Positions 8,744 to 15,981 of a DNA stretch of 25,078 nt are shown here, piece by piece. Under the pieces are notes generated by a model. The model ran no database searches. It was not told where the DNA came from and was given only the letters and a program-made list of their open reading frames with translations. Made by a program: the position numbers and the translations under genes. Location of the stretch: positions 1-25,078 of the forward strand of contig CAKRKX010000030.1 of NCBI GenBank assembly GCA_934358675.1. The letters run 5' to 3'. The DNA comes from an uncultured Agathobacter sp. (lineage in GTDB: Bacteria > Bacillota > Clostridia > Lachnospirales > Lachnospiraceae). How positions within the stretch are numbered: the first letter of the stretch is position 1; each line of letters opens with the position of its first letter.

Positions 8744-10164
8744 TATTGATACACCTCCTCTTTATCTCCACTGATCATTCTACTGTAGCTAAGCAGTGTA
8801 AGAAGTGCGCAGATAACGAACGAAATAATACCGATAACGGATGCCATCTTGTAGTTCGAGTTATCATTTGTCAGAGTAAACAGCCATGTAATAAGAAGGT
8901 CTGTCTCCTTTGCCTTGGAATTGGCAAATGCCATATTAGCCGTAGCCGTACCGCTTGTAAGCAGATAGATAACATTAAAGTTATTGATGTTGGCGATCAC
9001 ACTCTGTACCAGCGAAGGTCCGCAGATGAACAGGATATAAGGCATTGTGATCTTCCAGAAGATCTGCCACTTGTTGGCACCATCAATACGTGCACTCTCC
9101 AGCTGATCGCTCGGAATATTCATCAGGATACCGGTTGCGGTAAGCATCTGGTAAGGAACACCGACCCAGATGTTGATCAAAATGATCATCACATGTGACC
9201 ATCCCGGCTTTGACAGGAATGGAATATAATTTGTTGCGATCACACCCGCATCCTTAAGGAATCCGGTCAGTCCAATGGATGAGCACCATGAATTCACGAT
9301 ACCGTTATTACTAAACATCTTGCTGACAAGAAGCAATGTTACAAACTGCGGAATCGCGATCGTAACTACGAACAGTGAACGCCACACCTTCTTGAAATAT
9401 GTATTCTCATGATTGATGAGCTTTGCAAGAAGAATACCACCGATGAAGGTTGTAAACGTTGCGGTCACAGCCCAGATCATGGTCCATGCAAGAATTCTTA
9501 TAAAGGCATAAGAGAACGTGATCGTTGCACCACCGCCGGCAAACATCGTCTTGAAATTGTTAAGTCCTACCCATGTAAACAAGTAGTTTGGCGGCATATG
9601 ATTTTCATCATAATTGGTAAATGCCACACAGGACATAAATACGATCGGGATGATGTTCATCAAAATGACACCGATGCTTGGCAGAGTAAGTAATGTCACA
9701 TAAAACTTTCCGTTGACGAGTTCCTTTAAATCCTCGCGGAATGTATTAATATGCTCGCCCTGCTCTTTCATAAGCTGAAGGCGGTATACAGCCTTCATAT
9801 TGCTTATATATAAAAGTATGAATGCAACAATTACGATAATTCCAACGATTCCGTAAAGAAGGATCAGCAAAGAATTATCATAATTGTTTACAGTGTTTTT
9901 CATTGTCAGCGGATCAAACTTCGACTCGTACTGTACCGTACCGAGCGTATTTAAATCCTTGATATAATTAATCGAGAACAGTCCTGTAAATAACAGCACC
10001 ACGATCTCTAACAGAGTCATCATAATTCCTTTGACAACCTGCCTGCGTCCCCAATATCCGGCGCCCATCACAAGAAGAGACAGCTTACACCAGATATCCC
10101 CCTTTGCCACGGCTGTGCCGAAATCGACAAAGTACTTTTTTAAAGCATTTAAAAATTTTTTCAT
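8743..10164 (-). CDS. Sugar ABC transporter permease, MalF type with N-terminal extension
   Basis: Partner permease of the MalG-like protein; 473 residues, longer than the common 290-300. The extra N-terminal part (about 1-150) carries two added hydrophobic segments (about 44-66 and 98-120) joined by a loop, as in MalF or GanP. The core permease follows, with the EAA loop ESARIDGANKWQIFWKITMP at 356-375. The start chosen, MKKFLNALKK at 10164, has GGGAG 8 bases upstream; the open frame continues to 10218 but that part overlaps a terminator-like hairpin. Together with the lipoprotein it should form the importer; the ATPase must come from elsewhere, as with the shared MsmX/MsmK type ATPases of Firmicutes. 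Confidence 0.94.
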   Translation of the reverse strand: MKKFLNALKKYFVDFGTAVAKGDIWCKLSLLVMGAGYWGRRQVVKGIMMTLLEIVVLLFTGLFSINYIKDLNTLGTVQYESKFDPLTMKNTVNNYDNSLLILLYGIVGIIVIVAFILLYISNMKAVYRLQLMKEQGEHINTFREDLKELVNGKFYVTLLTLPSIGVILMNIIPIVFMSCVAFTNYDENHMPPNYLFTWVGLNNFKTMFAGGGATITFSYAFIRILAWTMIWAVTATFTTFIGGILLAKLINHENTYFKKVWRSLFVVTIAIPQFVTLLLVSKMFSNNGIVNSWCSSIGLTGFLKDAGVIATNYIPFLSKPGWSHVMIILINIWVGVPYQMLTATGILMNIPSDQLESARIDGANKWQIFWKITMPYILFICGPSLVQSVIANINNFNVIYLLTSGTATANMAFANSKAKETDLLITWLFTLTNDNSNYKMASVIGIISFVICALLTLLSYSRMISGDKEEVYQ

Positions 10165-10204
10165 AGAATCACTCCCATGCGTGTACGAGAAATTCTCTCT
10201 TCGT

Positions 10205-10245
10205 AAAAATATCCACATGCCCTACTCCGCAGAGCATGTGGATAT
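10205..10245 (-). terminator. Partial terminator / attenuating stem-loop between the binding protein and permease genes
   Basis: Perfect 12-base inverted repeat, arms 10209-10220 and 10234-10245, loop of 13. On the minus strand the stem is followed by a short T-run (ATATTTTTACG). As the permeases have no other visible promoter, leaky termination here would give more binding protein than permease, as is known for malE versus malF. Confidence 0.75.
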
Positions 10246-10292
10246 CTGAGTTGAAAAGGTTTTGTATCAGTGTTTGATTAATAGATTTCTAT

Positions 10293-11588
10293 TTATTCAG
10301 ATACCGGCTGAGTAATTCCGGCTACGGCATCGTCAAGTACTTTCTGCAGATCCTTAGCACCGTCTACAAGGTTCTGTCCAAGAGACTCTGCCGGTGTCCA
10401 GAAGTTGTTTCCTACAACCTGCTGATCTGCAAACTCTGACTGTGCTGCAAGTGCTGCAAGTGCCGGGCTGTCAATCTGCTGAGCTGCTGTCAGGTTGGCT
10501 GGTCCTTCAGCTGTTGCCTGACCGATTGCAAGCTGGCTCTCTTCGTTTGTTAAGTACTCAGCAAGAAGCATTGACCAACCAATGTTCTGAGAGTGAGAGT
10601 TAACACCGATGAACTTGTATCCGGCGTAAGATCCCATCTGTGTAGCTGTACCGTTTACATCAAATGTAGGAAGCTTGCAAGCTGCATATCCATCACCATA
10701 AGCCTCCTCGAATGTAGTAGCGTTCCATGTACCGGATACATATGCGCCAAGCTCTCCGTCTGCTAACATTGCAAGAGCGTCATCATTCTTAGCTGCTGTA
10801 AATGCCTTAGAAGAAGTGATATTTTCAACACTCTCTGCTACTGCTAAACCAGTCTCGTTATTCCAGTCACATGAGTTAGATCCATCATCATTCAATGAAA
10901 GGTTGCATCCTGCACCTGCAAAGAAACCGTATACATACCAGCCATTAGCGACGTCACATCCAACCTTGGTTCCAACTTCCTCAGCCTTAGCGGTAAGAGC
11001 TTCCCATGAAGCTACATCCTCTTCTGAGAATTTGCTTGAATCATAGTATAAGAAATATCCGTTTGAAGCGGTAAGTGGATAAGCATAAAGCTTTCCGTCT
11101 ACTGTTGCTGCGGCAACAGTTGCCTCTGAGTTTGTCTCAGCAGGATTGTATGTATAAGTTGCTGCAACTTCCTGAAGTGCTCCTGCATTCACAAGATCCT
11201 TTACCTGATCATCTGCGAATACGAATACATCAGCTGCTGCATCGATATCCTCAAGAACCTTATCCTTGGCATCTGCCTCAGATACTCCTCCGATCTTGAT
11301 GTTGAAGTTAACATCGGAATACTGTGCCTTGAACTTATCTGTAAGCTCTGTCATAATCTTCTGGTAATTTTCCATCTCTGAGCACCAGAGTGTAATGTTT
11401 ACATCTCCGTCTGTTGATGCGATGAGGTTTGCAATTGCATCATCAGAAGAGCTTGTGTCCTCTGTTGCTGCCGGTGCCTGAGTGTCTGCCTTGTCTGCAG
11501 CTCCCTCATCTGTCTTTGCTCCGCCACATGCTGTCATTGAAACTAACATGCTGGCTGCAAGCAGTGCGCTTAATACTTTCTTTTTCAT
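10293..11588 (-). CDS. Extracellular sugar-binding lipoprotein of the ABC transporter (MalE-like)
   Basis: Captures oligosaccharides at the cell surface and delivers them to the MalF/MalG-type permeases. 431 residues from the ATG at 11588. Seen: a lipoprotein signal peptide with positive start MKKK, hydrophobic core and lipobox SMTAC (Cys21), then a Ser/Thr/Ala/Asp-rich linker to about residue 55. The binding domain follows, with VNITLWCSEMENYQKIMTELTDKF as its first strand-helix unit, as in family 1 solute-binding proteins. GGGAGG lies about 8 bases before the start; the open frame extends to 11696, but that would run over the promoter and operator. First gene of the operon; parallels ganS (cycB). 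The ligand galacto-oligosaccharide is inferred from the neighbours. Confidence 0.95.
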   Translation of the reverse strand: MKKKVLSALLAASMLVSMTACGGAKTDEGAADKADTQAPAATEDTSSSDDAIANLIASTDGDVNITLWCSEMENYQKIMTELTDKFKAQYSDVNFNIKIGGVSEADAKDKVLEDIDAAADVFVFADDQVKDLVNAGALQEVAATYTYNPAETNSEATVAAATVDGKLYAYPLTASNGYFLYYDSSKFSEEDVASWEALTAKAEEVGTKVGCDVANGWYVYGFFAGAGCNLSLNDDGSNSCDWNNETGLAVAESVENITSSKAFTAAKNDDALAMLADGELGAYVSGTWNATTFEEAYGDGYAACKLPTFDVNGTATQMGSYAGYKFIGVNSHSQNIGWSMLLAEYLTNEESQLAIGQATAEGPANLTAAQQIDSPALAALAAQSEFADQQVVGNNFWTPAESLGQNLVDGAKDLQKVLDDAVAGITQPVSE

Positions 11589-11643
11589 TATTTTTTCCTC
11601 CCTATCTCTTTTCTCGAACTTTAATTTTTTTGATTGCAATTGC

Positions 11644-11655
11644 GCAATCGGTTGT
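11644..11655. promoter_or_regulatory. LacI-type operator at the transporter promoter
   Basis: Near-palindrome GCAATCGGTTGT, preceded by TTGC as in the other sites. It lies 13-24 bases downstream of the -10 box of the binding-protein promoter, where a bound repressor would block elongation or promoter clearance. One base in each half differs from the core GCAAACGGTTGC. Confidence 0.75.
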
Positions 11656-11667
11656 TCGATGCTATTA

Positions 11668-11696
11668 AGTATAATCCACCTTACCTTTTGTGTCAA
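11668..11696 (-). promoter_or_regulatory. Main promoter of the galactan transporter/hydrolase operon
   Basis: Minus-strand TTGACA (11691-11696), exactly 17 bases, TATACT (11668-11673). The start point would be near 11661, giving a leader of about 70 bases holding the operator. The whole operon down to the terminator at 1410 can be read from here. Confidence 0.85.
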
Positions 11697-11801
11697 TGTA
11701 CACTTTTTATAATTACCTTGTGTTATTTTTGTCCATTTTTGCCAATTCTTGCCCCGTTTTGCTCATCCTTCCTTGCCTTTTTATGAGCAAAAAGATGTTG
11801 C

Positions 11802-11813
11802 GCAAACGATTAA
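11802..11813. promoter_or_regulatory. Upstream LacI-type operator
   Basis: GCAAACGATTAA preceded by TTGC, about 105 bases upstream of the -35 of the binding-protein promoter and about 150 bases from the downstream operator. It could allow looping between two sites, or serve a weak promoter of its own. No convincing promoter is visible at the expected distance. The rest of 11697-11874 is AT-rich and shows no gene. Confidence 0.6.
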
Positions 11814-11874
11814 CCTTGCTATTTTACTGGGTTTTTCGAATCACAATTTCCACTTGTATATTTATACACAGGCT

Positions 11875-12300
11875 TTAGTCAGAAATCCTGTTCAATGTAA
11901 AATCATCCACTGTTCCCCATGCACCGGCATTGCATTCCATACGCACGCCGATCGTCAATGTGTCTCCATCCGAAAGCTCAATCCCCCGGATTACCGGCTG
12001 CTTGCAATCCGCCCATGTTGTAACCATAAAGGACGCCGGATCAACTTCTTTTCCGTTAATCGAAGCGTACAATTCCATTTTGGCATCATCCGACACATCT
12101 CCGCCCTGTGCATATGCGGACAACTCATAGGTGCCGACTTTCAAGTCCGTAATCGTCTGCTCGATAGAGAAATCCATATCTGATTCTCCTGACCAGAAGT
12201 GGAATGCGGCTTCGCCACTATGCGCATCATCGGCTTTCACCTGGAAATCCGTCGCCTAACTTAAGCATAATGCCATAAGCTTCATCATTGTCTTTTTCAT
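11875..12300 (-). pseudogene. Remnant of a secreted galactan-binding protein or galactanase (signal-peptide start + stop + C-terminal binding module)
   Basis: Starting at the ATG at 12300, one frame reads MKKTMMKLMALCLS, the beginning of a signal peptide, then a TAG (12256-12258). It then continues, in the same frame, ATDFQVKADDAHSG and about 115 more residues to a stop at 11875. That downstream part (HFWSGE, TYELSAYAQGGD, MELYASINGKEV, GAWGTVDDFTLNR) resembles the carbohydrate-binding modules attached to secreted GH53 galactanases of Clostridia; that identification is from memory. The central and catalytic parts are missing, so an internal deletion with the stop at or near the joint is the simplest reading. 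A full promoter and operator remain upstream. An alternative start (GTG at 12240) with no clear ribosome site would give a 121-residue module without export signal. Confidence 0.75.
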
Positions 12301-12343
12301 CCCTCTTAAACTTCTCCTTCCTCATACCTGCGCAGTTGTTTGC

Positions 12344-12355
12344 GCAAACGGTTGC
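12344..12355. promoter_or_regulatory. LacI-type operator of the broken secreted gene
   Basis: GCAAACGGTTGC, identical in the 12-base core to the GH42 operator at 13793-13804, lying 17-28 bases downstream of the -10 box at 12372-12377. The flank also forms the perfect palindrome GTTTGCGCAAAC (12338-12349). Confidence 0.8.
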
Positions 12356-12371
12356 TCACTTTTTCTTTTCA

Positions 12372-12400
12372 AGTCTAAAAGATATGCAATTTTCTGTCAA
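12372..12400 (-). promoter_or_regulatory. Promoter of the broken secreted galactan-binding gene
   Basis: Minus-strand TTGACA (12395-12400), 17 bases, TAGACT (12372-12377). Its arrangement with the operator downstream copies that of the transporter promoter. It appears intact although the gene it drives is not. Confidence 0.75.
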
Positions 12401-12460
12401 TGGGCACAATCTATAATTCTCCGAAACGATTTTCGTAAAATATTTTCAAAAGAATCCAAG

Positions 12461-12501
12461 AAATAAAGTTTGCGCTTGTCGCACACTTTCGCGCGCGAGC
12501 G
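12461..12501. repeat. GC-rich intergenic element, copy B
   Basis: A short segment with AAATAAA, TGCGCTTG and GAGCG blocks in the same order and orientation as the segment at 24333-24371. Both lie in the flank of a minus-strand terminator. Divergent, so only a possible dispersed repeat. Nothing else is recognisable between 12401 and the lacI terminator. Confidence 0.35.
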
Positions 12502-12514
12502 GTATGCTCAGCAT

Positions 12515-12553
12515 CAAAAAAACACATCCCATGCTTTTTTGCATGAAATGTGT
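12515..12553 (-). terminator. Intrinsic terminator of the LacI-family gene
   Basis: Stem ACACAT / ATGTGT (12522-12527 with 12548-12553) with an inner ATGC/GCAT pairing. On the minus strand TTTTTT follows. It sits 23 bases after the repressor stop codon. Confidence 0.8.
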
Positions 12554-12575
12554 CCTCTGTCATTCTATTCATTTT

Positions 12576-13583
12576 CTATTTGGTTGATTCCTTCAGTACA
12601 ACTTCATACGGAAGAAGGGTTCTTGTCTCCACCTGAATGCCTTCAATCAGATCCAGAAGCGTCTTGCACGCCACCATGCCAAGTTCCTTTGAATCAAATT
12701 CCAGAGACGTAATGGATGGGACATTGTTATCCAGAACCATACTGTTATAAAAAGATGCCACCCGAATATCTTTCGGAACACTGATATGCTTCTCCCGAAG
12801 CTTTTTAAGCACCCGGCTGCAGATTGCATCATCCATACACAGAATGCAGTCCGCCTTACGCTCCAACACTTCCTCAACGGTTCTGTCAATTACAACATTA
12901 TTATCCAGATTCAGATACAAAAGTGTCGGATCGATCAGCTCATGCATCTTCTCATACGCCTCACGGAATCCCCGAAGACGGTTTTGGGTTACCACATGGT
13001 TTTCATCGCCCCCGATTAAAGCGATGCGCTTCATTCCTTTCATAAGAATGATCGAAGTCAATTCTTTACACGCACTCTTATGGTTGTGATCAACCTGGAT
13101 CACATTCTCATAAACGGACGATCCTATGGTCACAAACGGAATCGTTTTCGCCTGAAGATACTCAACTGGCTTATCTTCCACAAAAGTCCTCATCAGGATG
13201 ACACCGTCCACTTTATGGTTCATGACAATTCTCTCTAAAGACGTGATATCATCATTTTTGCAGATGGACAACAGAATATCATACTCCATAATCCCTGCAA
13301 TCTCCTGGATTCCAAGAAGACATTCCTGAAAAAAGGACAGGTCAACGACCGCATAATCCGCCGGCATAACGACACACAGATTATAGGTTTTCGATTGTGC
13401 CAGTCCCTTTGCAATTACATTCGGCTTATAATCATGCTCCTCGATGTATTTTAAAACACGATCCCTCGTTGCAATACCGATTCTTCCTTTTCCGGAAATC
13501 GCGCGGGATACCGTCGTCTTCGACACCCCAAGTGCCTCCGCGACATCCGCTATTGTCAGATTTTTGTTTTCATCATTCCCCAT
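12576..13583 (-). CDS. LacI-family transcriptional repressor of the galactan locus
   Basis: 335 residues from the ATG at 13583. Seen: N-terminal LacI helix-turn-helix TIADVAEALGVSKTTVSRAISG with the hinge region after YIEEHDYKPN, then a periplasmic-binding-protein-like ligand domain (about residues 60-330, for example VDGVILMRTF and RIALIGGD). An upstream ATG at 13640 would add 19 residues that look unlike the family and has a poor ribosome site, so 13583 is preferred. The gene sits between the broken binding-module gene and the divergent GH42 gene. The GCAAACGG operators around it are typical LacI-family targets, so it very likely controls the transporter operon and GH42. The inducer is probably a galacto-oligosaccharide or galactobiose, as for GanR of B. 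subtilis; that is inference. Confidence 0.93.
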   Translation of the reverse strand: MGNDENKNLTIADVAEALGVSKTTVSRAISGKGRIGIATRDRVLKYIEEHDYKPNVIAKGLAQSKTYNLCVVMPADYAVVDLSFFQECLLGIQEIAGIMEYDILLSICKNDDITSLERIVMNHKVDGVILMRTFVEDKPVEYLQAKTIPFVTIGSSVYENVIQVDHNHKSACKELTSIILMKGMKRIALIGGDENHVVTQNRLRGFREAYEKMHELIDPTLLYLNLDNNVVIDRTVEEVLERKADCILCMDDAICSRVLKKLREKHISVPKDIRVASFYNSMVLDNNVPSITSLEFDSKELGMVACKTLLDLIEGIQVETRTLLPYEVVLKESTK

Positions 13584-13696
13584 AACACTACTCACTTCCC
13601 CAGCATCCGCATCCTGCACTTTCCATCCGAAAAGTGACATAACTCCGATTCCCCGCCCCTGTGATGCTCTATTTTGATTCTTTTTTGTTTCTCAAC

Positions 13697-13712
13697 TGCG
13701 CATCCTTGCGCA
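13697..13712. promoter_or_regulatory. Possible autoregulatory operator in the lacI leader
   Basis: Two TGCGCA blocks (13697-13702 and 13707-13712) just downstream of the candidate lacI -10 box. They share TTGCGCAA with the other operators but lack the central ACGG, so repressor binding here is less certain. Confidence 0.45.
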
Positions 13713-13717
13713 ACTTC

Positions 13718-13746
13718 ATTATCATCCCATTGATACCGAAAATCAA
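13718..13746 (-). promoter_or_regulatory. Candidate promoter of the LacI-family gene
   Basis: Minus-strand TTGATT (13741-13746), 17 bases, GATAAT (13718-13723). It lies back to back with the GH42 promoter in the 333-base gap between the two divergent genes. Apart from these promoters and operators the gap holds no gene. Confidence 0.6.
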
Positions 13747-13755
13747 GTATCTTTA

Positions 13756-13784
13756 TTTACAATTTTGTGCGCGAATGGTATAAT
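13756..13784 (+). promoter_or_regulatory. Promoter of the GH42 beta-galactosidase gene
   Basis: TTTACA (13756-13761), 17 bases, perfect TATAAT (13779-13784). The predicted start point falls at the left edge of the operator core at 13793. The leader is about 125 bases long. Confidence 0.85.
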
Positions 13785-13792
13785 TGTTTTGC

Positions 13793-13804
13793 GCAAACGG
13801 TTGC
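13793..13804. promoter_or_regulatory. LacI-type operator of the GH42 gene
   Basis: GCAAACGGTTGC, flanked to give CGCAAACGGTTGCG. It is a near-perfect palindrome with central CG, 9-20 bases downstream of the -10 box. It is the best-matching site with the one at 12344-12355. Confidence 0.85.
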
Positions 13805-13916
13805 GTTATTTCTATGATATAGAAATCCTCCGCATTTGTCAATCCATCCGGATGTTTTTTGTGCACAATTACCAATATAAGAAAACGCATATGATTTTGA
13901 GGGGAGAATTCATTTT

Positions 13917-15917
13917 ATGAAGACAGATCATCTATTATTCGGAGCCGCTTACTACTCGGAATATCTGCCATACGACCGCGTGGAGAAAGATATGGAAATG
14001 ATGGCAAAAGCCGGAATGAACACGATCCGTATCGCAGAGTCTACCTGGAGCACGATCGAGCCACAGGACGGCGTCTTTGATTTCACACATTTGGATAAAA
14101 TGCTGAATGCAGCTGCAAAGTATGGCATCTCGGTCATCGTCGGTACTCCGACCTACGCAATTCCAACCTGGCTTGCCAAAAAATACCCGGATATTCTTGC
14201 AATGACCAATAACGGGCAGAATATCTATGGTGCACGACAGAATATGGATATCACGCACGCCGGATACCGTTTCCACTGTGAGCGAGTCATCCGCGCGATG
14301 ATGGAGCATATCAGAGACATCCCGCATATTATCGGATTTCAGCTCGACAACGAGACAAAGAGTTACGGCACTGCCGGTCCGCGCGCTCAGGCAATGTTCG
14401 TCGATTATCTAAAGAAGAAATATCCGGACATCGATGAATTCAACCATGAATTCGGCTTTGATTACTGGAGCAACCGTATCAATACATGGGAAGATTTCCC
14501 GGATGTACGCGGAACAATCAACCAGAGTTTTGCTGCAGAATATGCCAAGTTCCAGCGTCTCCTCGTTACCGATTTCTTAAAGTGGCAGGCAGGCATCGTT
14601 TCGGAATACAAGCGTGATGACCAGTTTATCACACAGAATTTCGATTATGAATGGACGGATCACTCGATCGGCTATCAGCCGGAAGTGAACCAGTATGAAG
14701 CTGCTGATGCGACAACGGTTGCCGGATGCGATATTTATCACCCGTCACAGTCGCTTCTTACCGGCGAGGAAATTACATTCTGCGGTAACATTTCCCGCAG
14801 CTTAAAGAAAGACAATTACCTTGTCCTCGAAACACAGGCACAGGGCAATATTGCGTGGCTGCCATATCCGGGACAGCTCCGTTTACAGGCATACAGCCAC
14901 ATTGCGAACGGATCAAACAGTATTATGTACTGGCACTGGCATTCCATCCACAATGCGATTGAGAGCTACTGGAAAGGTGTGCTTTCCCACGATTTCTCCG
15001 AGAACGAGACTTACCGCGAGGCTTGCACGATCGGTGCGGACTGGAAACGCATCGGTACACATATTATGAATTTAAAAAAGACGAACCGTGTGGCGATCAT
15101 GCTTGACAATAACTCGCTGACCGGACTGCGTCTTTTCCCGATTGGTGAGCTTGGCGAACACAGCTACAATGCGGTTGCCCGCTGGATCGGCGATACGCTT
15201 TACCGCATGAACATCGAGTACGATATGATTTCTTCCGCGGAGCGCGACTTTGCTGCGTACGACTGCGTGATCGCGCCGGCACTCTACAGTGCCTCGGAAG
15301 AACTGCTTACTGCACTAAATGATTATGTGCAGGATGGCGGACATCTGATCTCTACGTTCCGCAGCGCTTTTGCCGATGAGCAGATTAAGATTTATGCGGA
15401 TACGCAGCCTCATGTTCTGCATGAATGCCTCGGTATCCACTATGACCAGTACACATATCCGGAAGATGTGAAGATTACTCTCGCAGATGGTACAACGAGT
15501 GCCTGCAAATACTGGATGGACATGGTCAGCTGCGATACTGCAAAGCCTCTGTGCTTCTATGAGCATCCGGCATGGAACCGCTACGCTGCTGCAACGGTAA
15601 ATACCTATGGAAAAGGCTCTGCGCTGTATCTTGCTACAATGTTCGATCAGGCTGCTCTCACGAAGATTCTTCGTGATTTCTTTGCGGATGCAGATCCTTC
15701 GATCCTTGCCAACAGTGACTGCCATTTCCCTGTAATCATCAAGGAAGGTACGAACGATTTCGGTAAGAAGGTTCGCTTCTATTTCAACTACTCCGGCGAG
15801 GAGCAGACAGTTGTATGCAAAGGATTGTCCGGCACAGAGCTACTGTCCGGAGGTAAAGTCTCAGATGGGGATACGATCCAGCTGAACGCATGGGGATTCG
15901 TAATTATCGAAGCCTAA
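13917..15917 (+). CDS. GH42 beta-galactosidase
   Basis: Retaining beta-galactosidase that removes galactose from short beta-galactosides, typically those released from plant galactan; 666 residues, normal for the family. Seen: an (alpha/beta)8 barrel over about residues 10-385 with the N-terminal GAAYYSEYLP and RIAESTWSTIEP, the acid/base glutamate in FQLDNET (Glu146) and the nucleophile in YLVLETQAQG (Glu305). A glutamine-amidotransferase-like trimerisation domain follows (about 395-600), then a small beta domain. No signal peptide, so cytoplasmic. GGGGAG lies 10 bases before the start. It is the only plus-strand gene, divergent from the repressor, with its own operator-controlled promoter, and so belongs to the same regulon as the main operon. 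It parallels ganA. Confidence 0.96.
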   Translation: MKTDHLLFGAAYYSEYLPYDRVEKDMEMMAKAGMNTIRIAESTWSTIEPQDGVFDFTHLDKMLNAAAKYGISVIVGTPTYAIPTWLAKKYPDILAMTNNGQNIYGARQNMDITHAGYRFHCERVIRAMMEHIRDIPHIIGFQLDNETKSYGTAGPRAQAMFVDYLKKKYPDIDEFNHEFGFDYWSNRINTWEDFPDVRGTINQSFAAEYAKFQRLLVTDFLKWQAGIVSEYKRDDQFITQNFDYEWTDHSIGYQPEVNQYEAADATTVAGCDIYHPSQSLLTGEEITFCGNISRSLKKDNYLVLETQAQGNIAWLPYPGQLRLQAYSHIANGSNSIMYWHWHSIHNAIESYWKGVLSHDFSENETYREACTIGADWKRIGTHIMNLKKTNRVAIMLDNNSLTGLRLFPIGELGEHSYNAVARWIGDTLYRMNIEYDMISSAERDFAAYDCVIAPALYSASEELLTALNDYVQDGGHLISTFRSAFADEQIKIYADTQPHVLHECLGIHYDQYTYPEDVKITLADGTTSACKYWMDMVSCDTAKPLCFYEHPAWNRYAAATVNTYGKGSALYLATMFDQAALTKILRDFFADADPSILANSDCHFPVIIKEGTNDFGKKVRFYFNYSGEEQTVVCKGLSGTELLSGGKVSDGDTIQLNAWGFVIIEA

Positions 15918-15943
15918 TAACAATCTATTCATGTACATAAAAC

Positions 15944-15975
15944 AAGCGGTCAATCATTCGATTGACCGCTTTTAC
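15944..15975. terminator. Bidirectional terminator between GH42 and the BlaR1-like gene
   Basis: Perfect 11-base inverted repeat (15944-15954 with 15961-15971), loop of 6. The plus strand continues CTTTTAC and the minus strand CTTGTTTTATG, so it can end both convergent transcripts. Confidence 0.85.
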
Positions 15976-15981
15976 TCGTTC

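Noticed and set aside
12202..12324. Alternative minus-strand frame MRKEKFKRDEKDNDEAYGI over the broken gene start
   Set aside because: Only about 32 codons, in a different frame from the binding module, and it ends without any recognisable feature. The signal-peptide frame is the more sensible reading.
13584..13640. Extended N terminus of the LacI-family repressor starting at 13640
   Set aside because: The 19 extra residues are unlike the family, and the helix-turn-helix normally begins within about ten residues of the start. It remains a possible alternative.
13767..13780. GTGCGCGAATGGTA in the GH42 promoter spacer as a further repressor site
   Set aside because: Only about 7 of 12 core positions agree with the operator, not enough to call.
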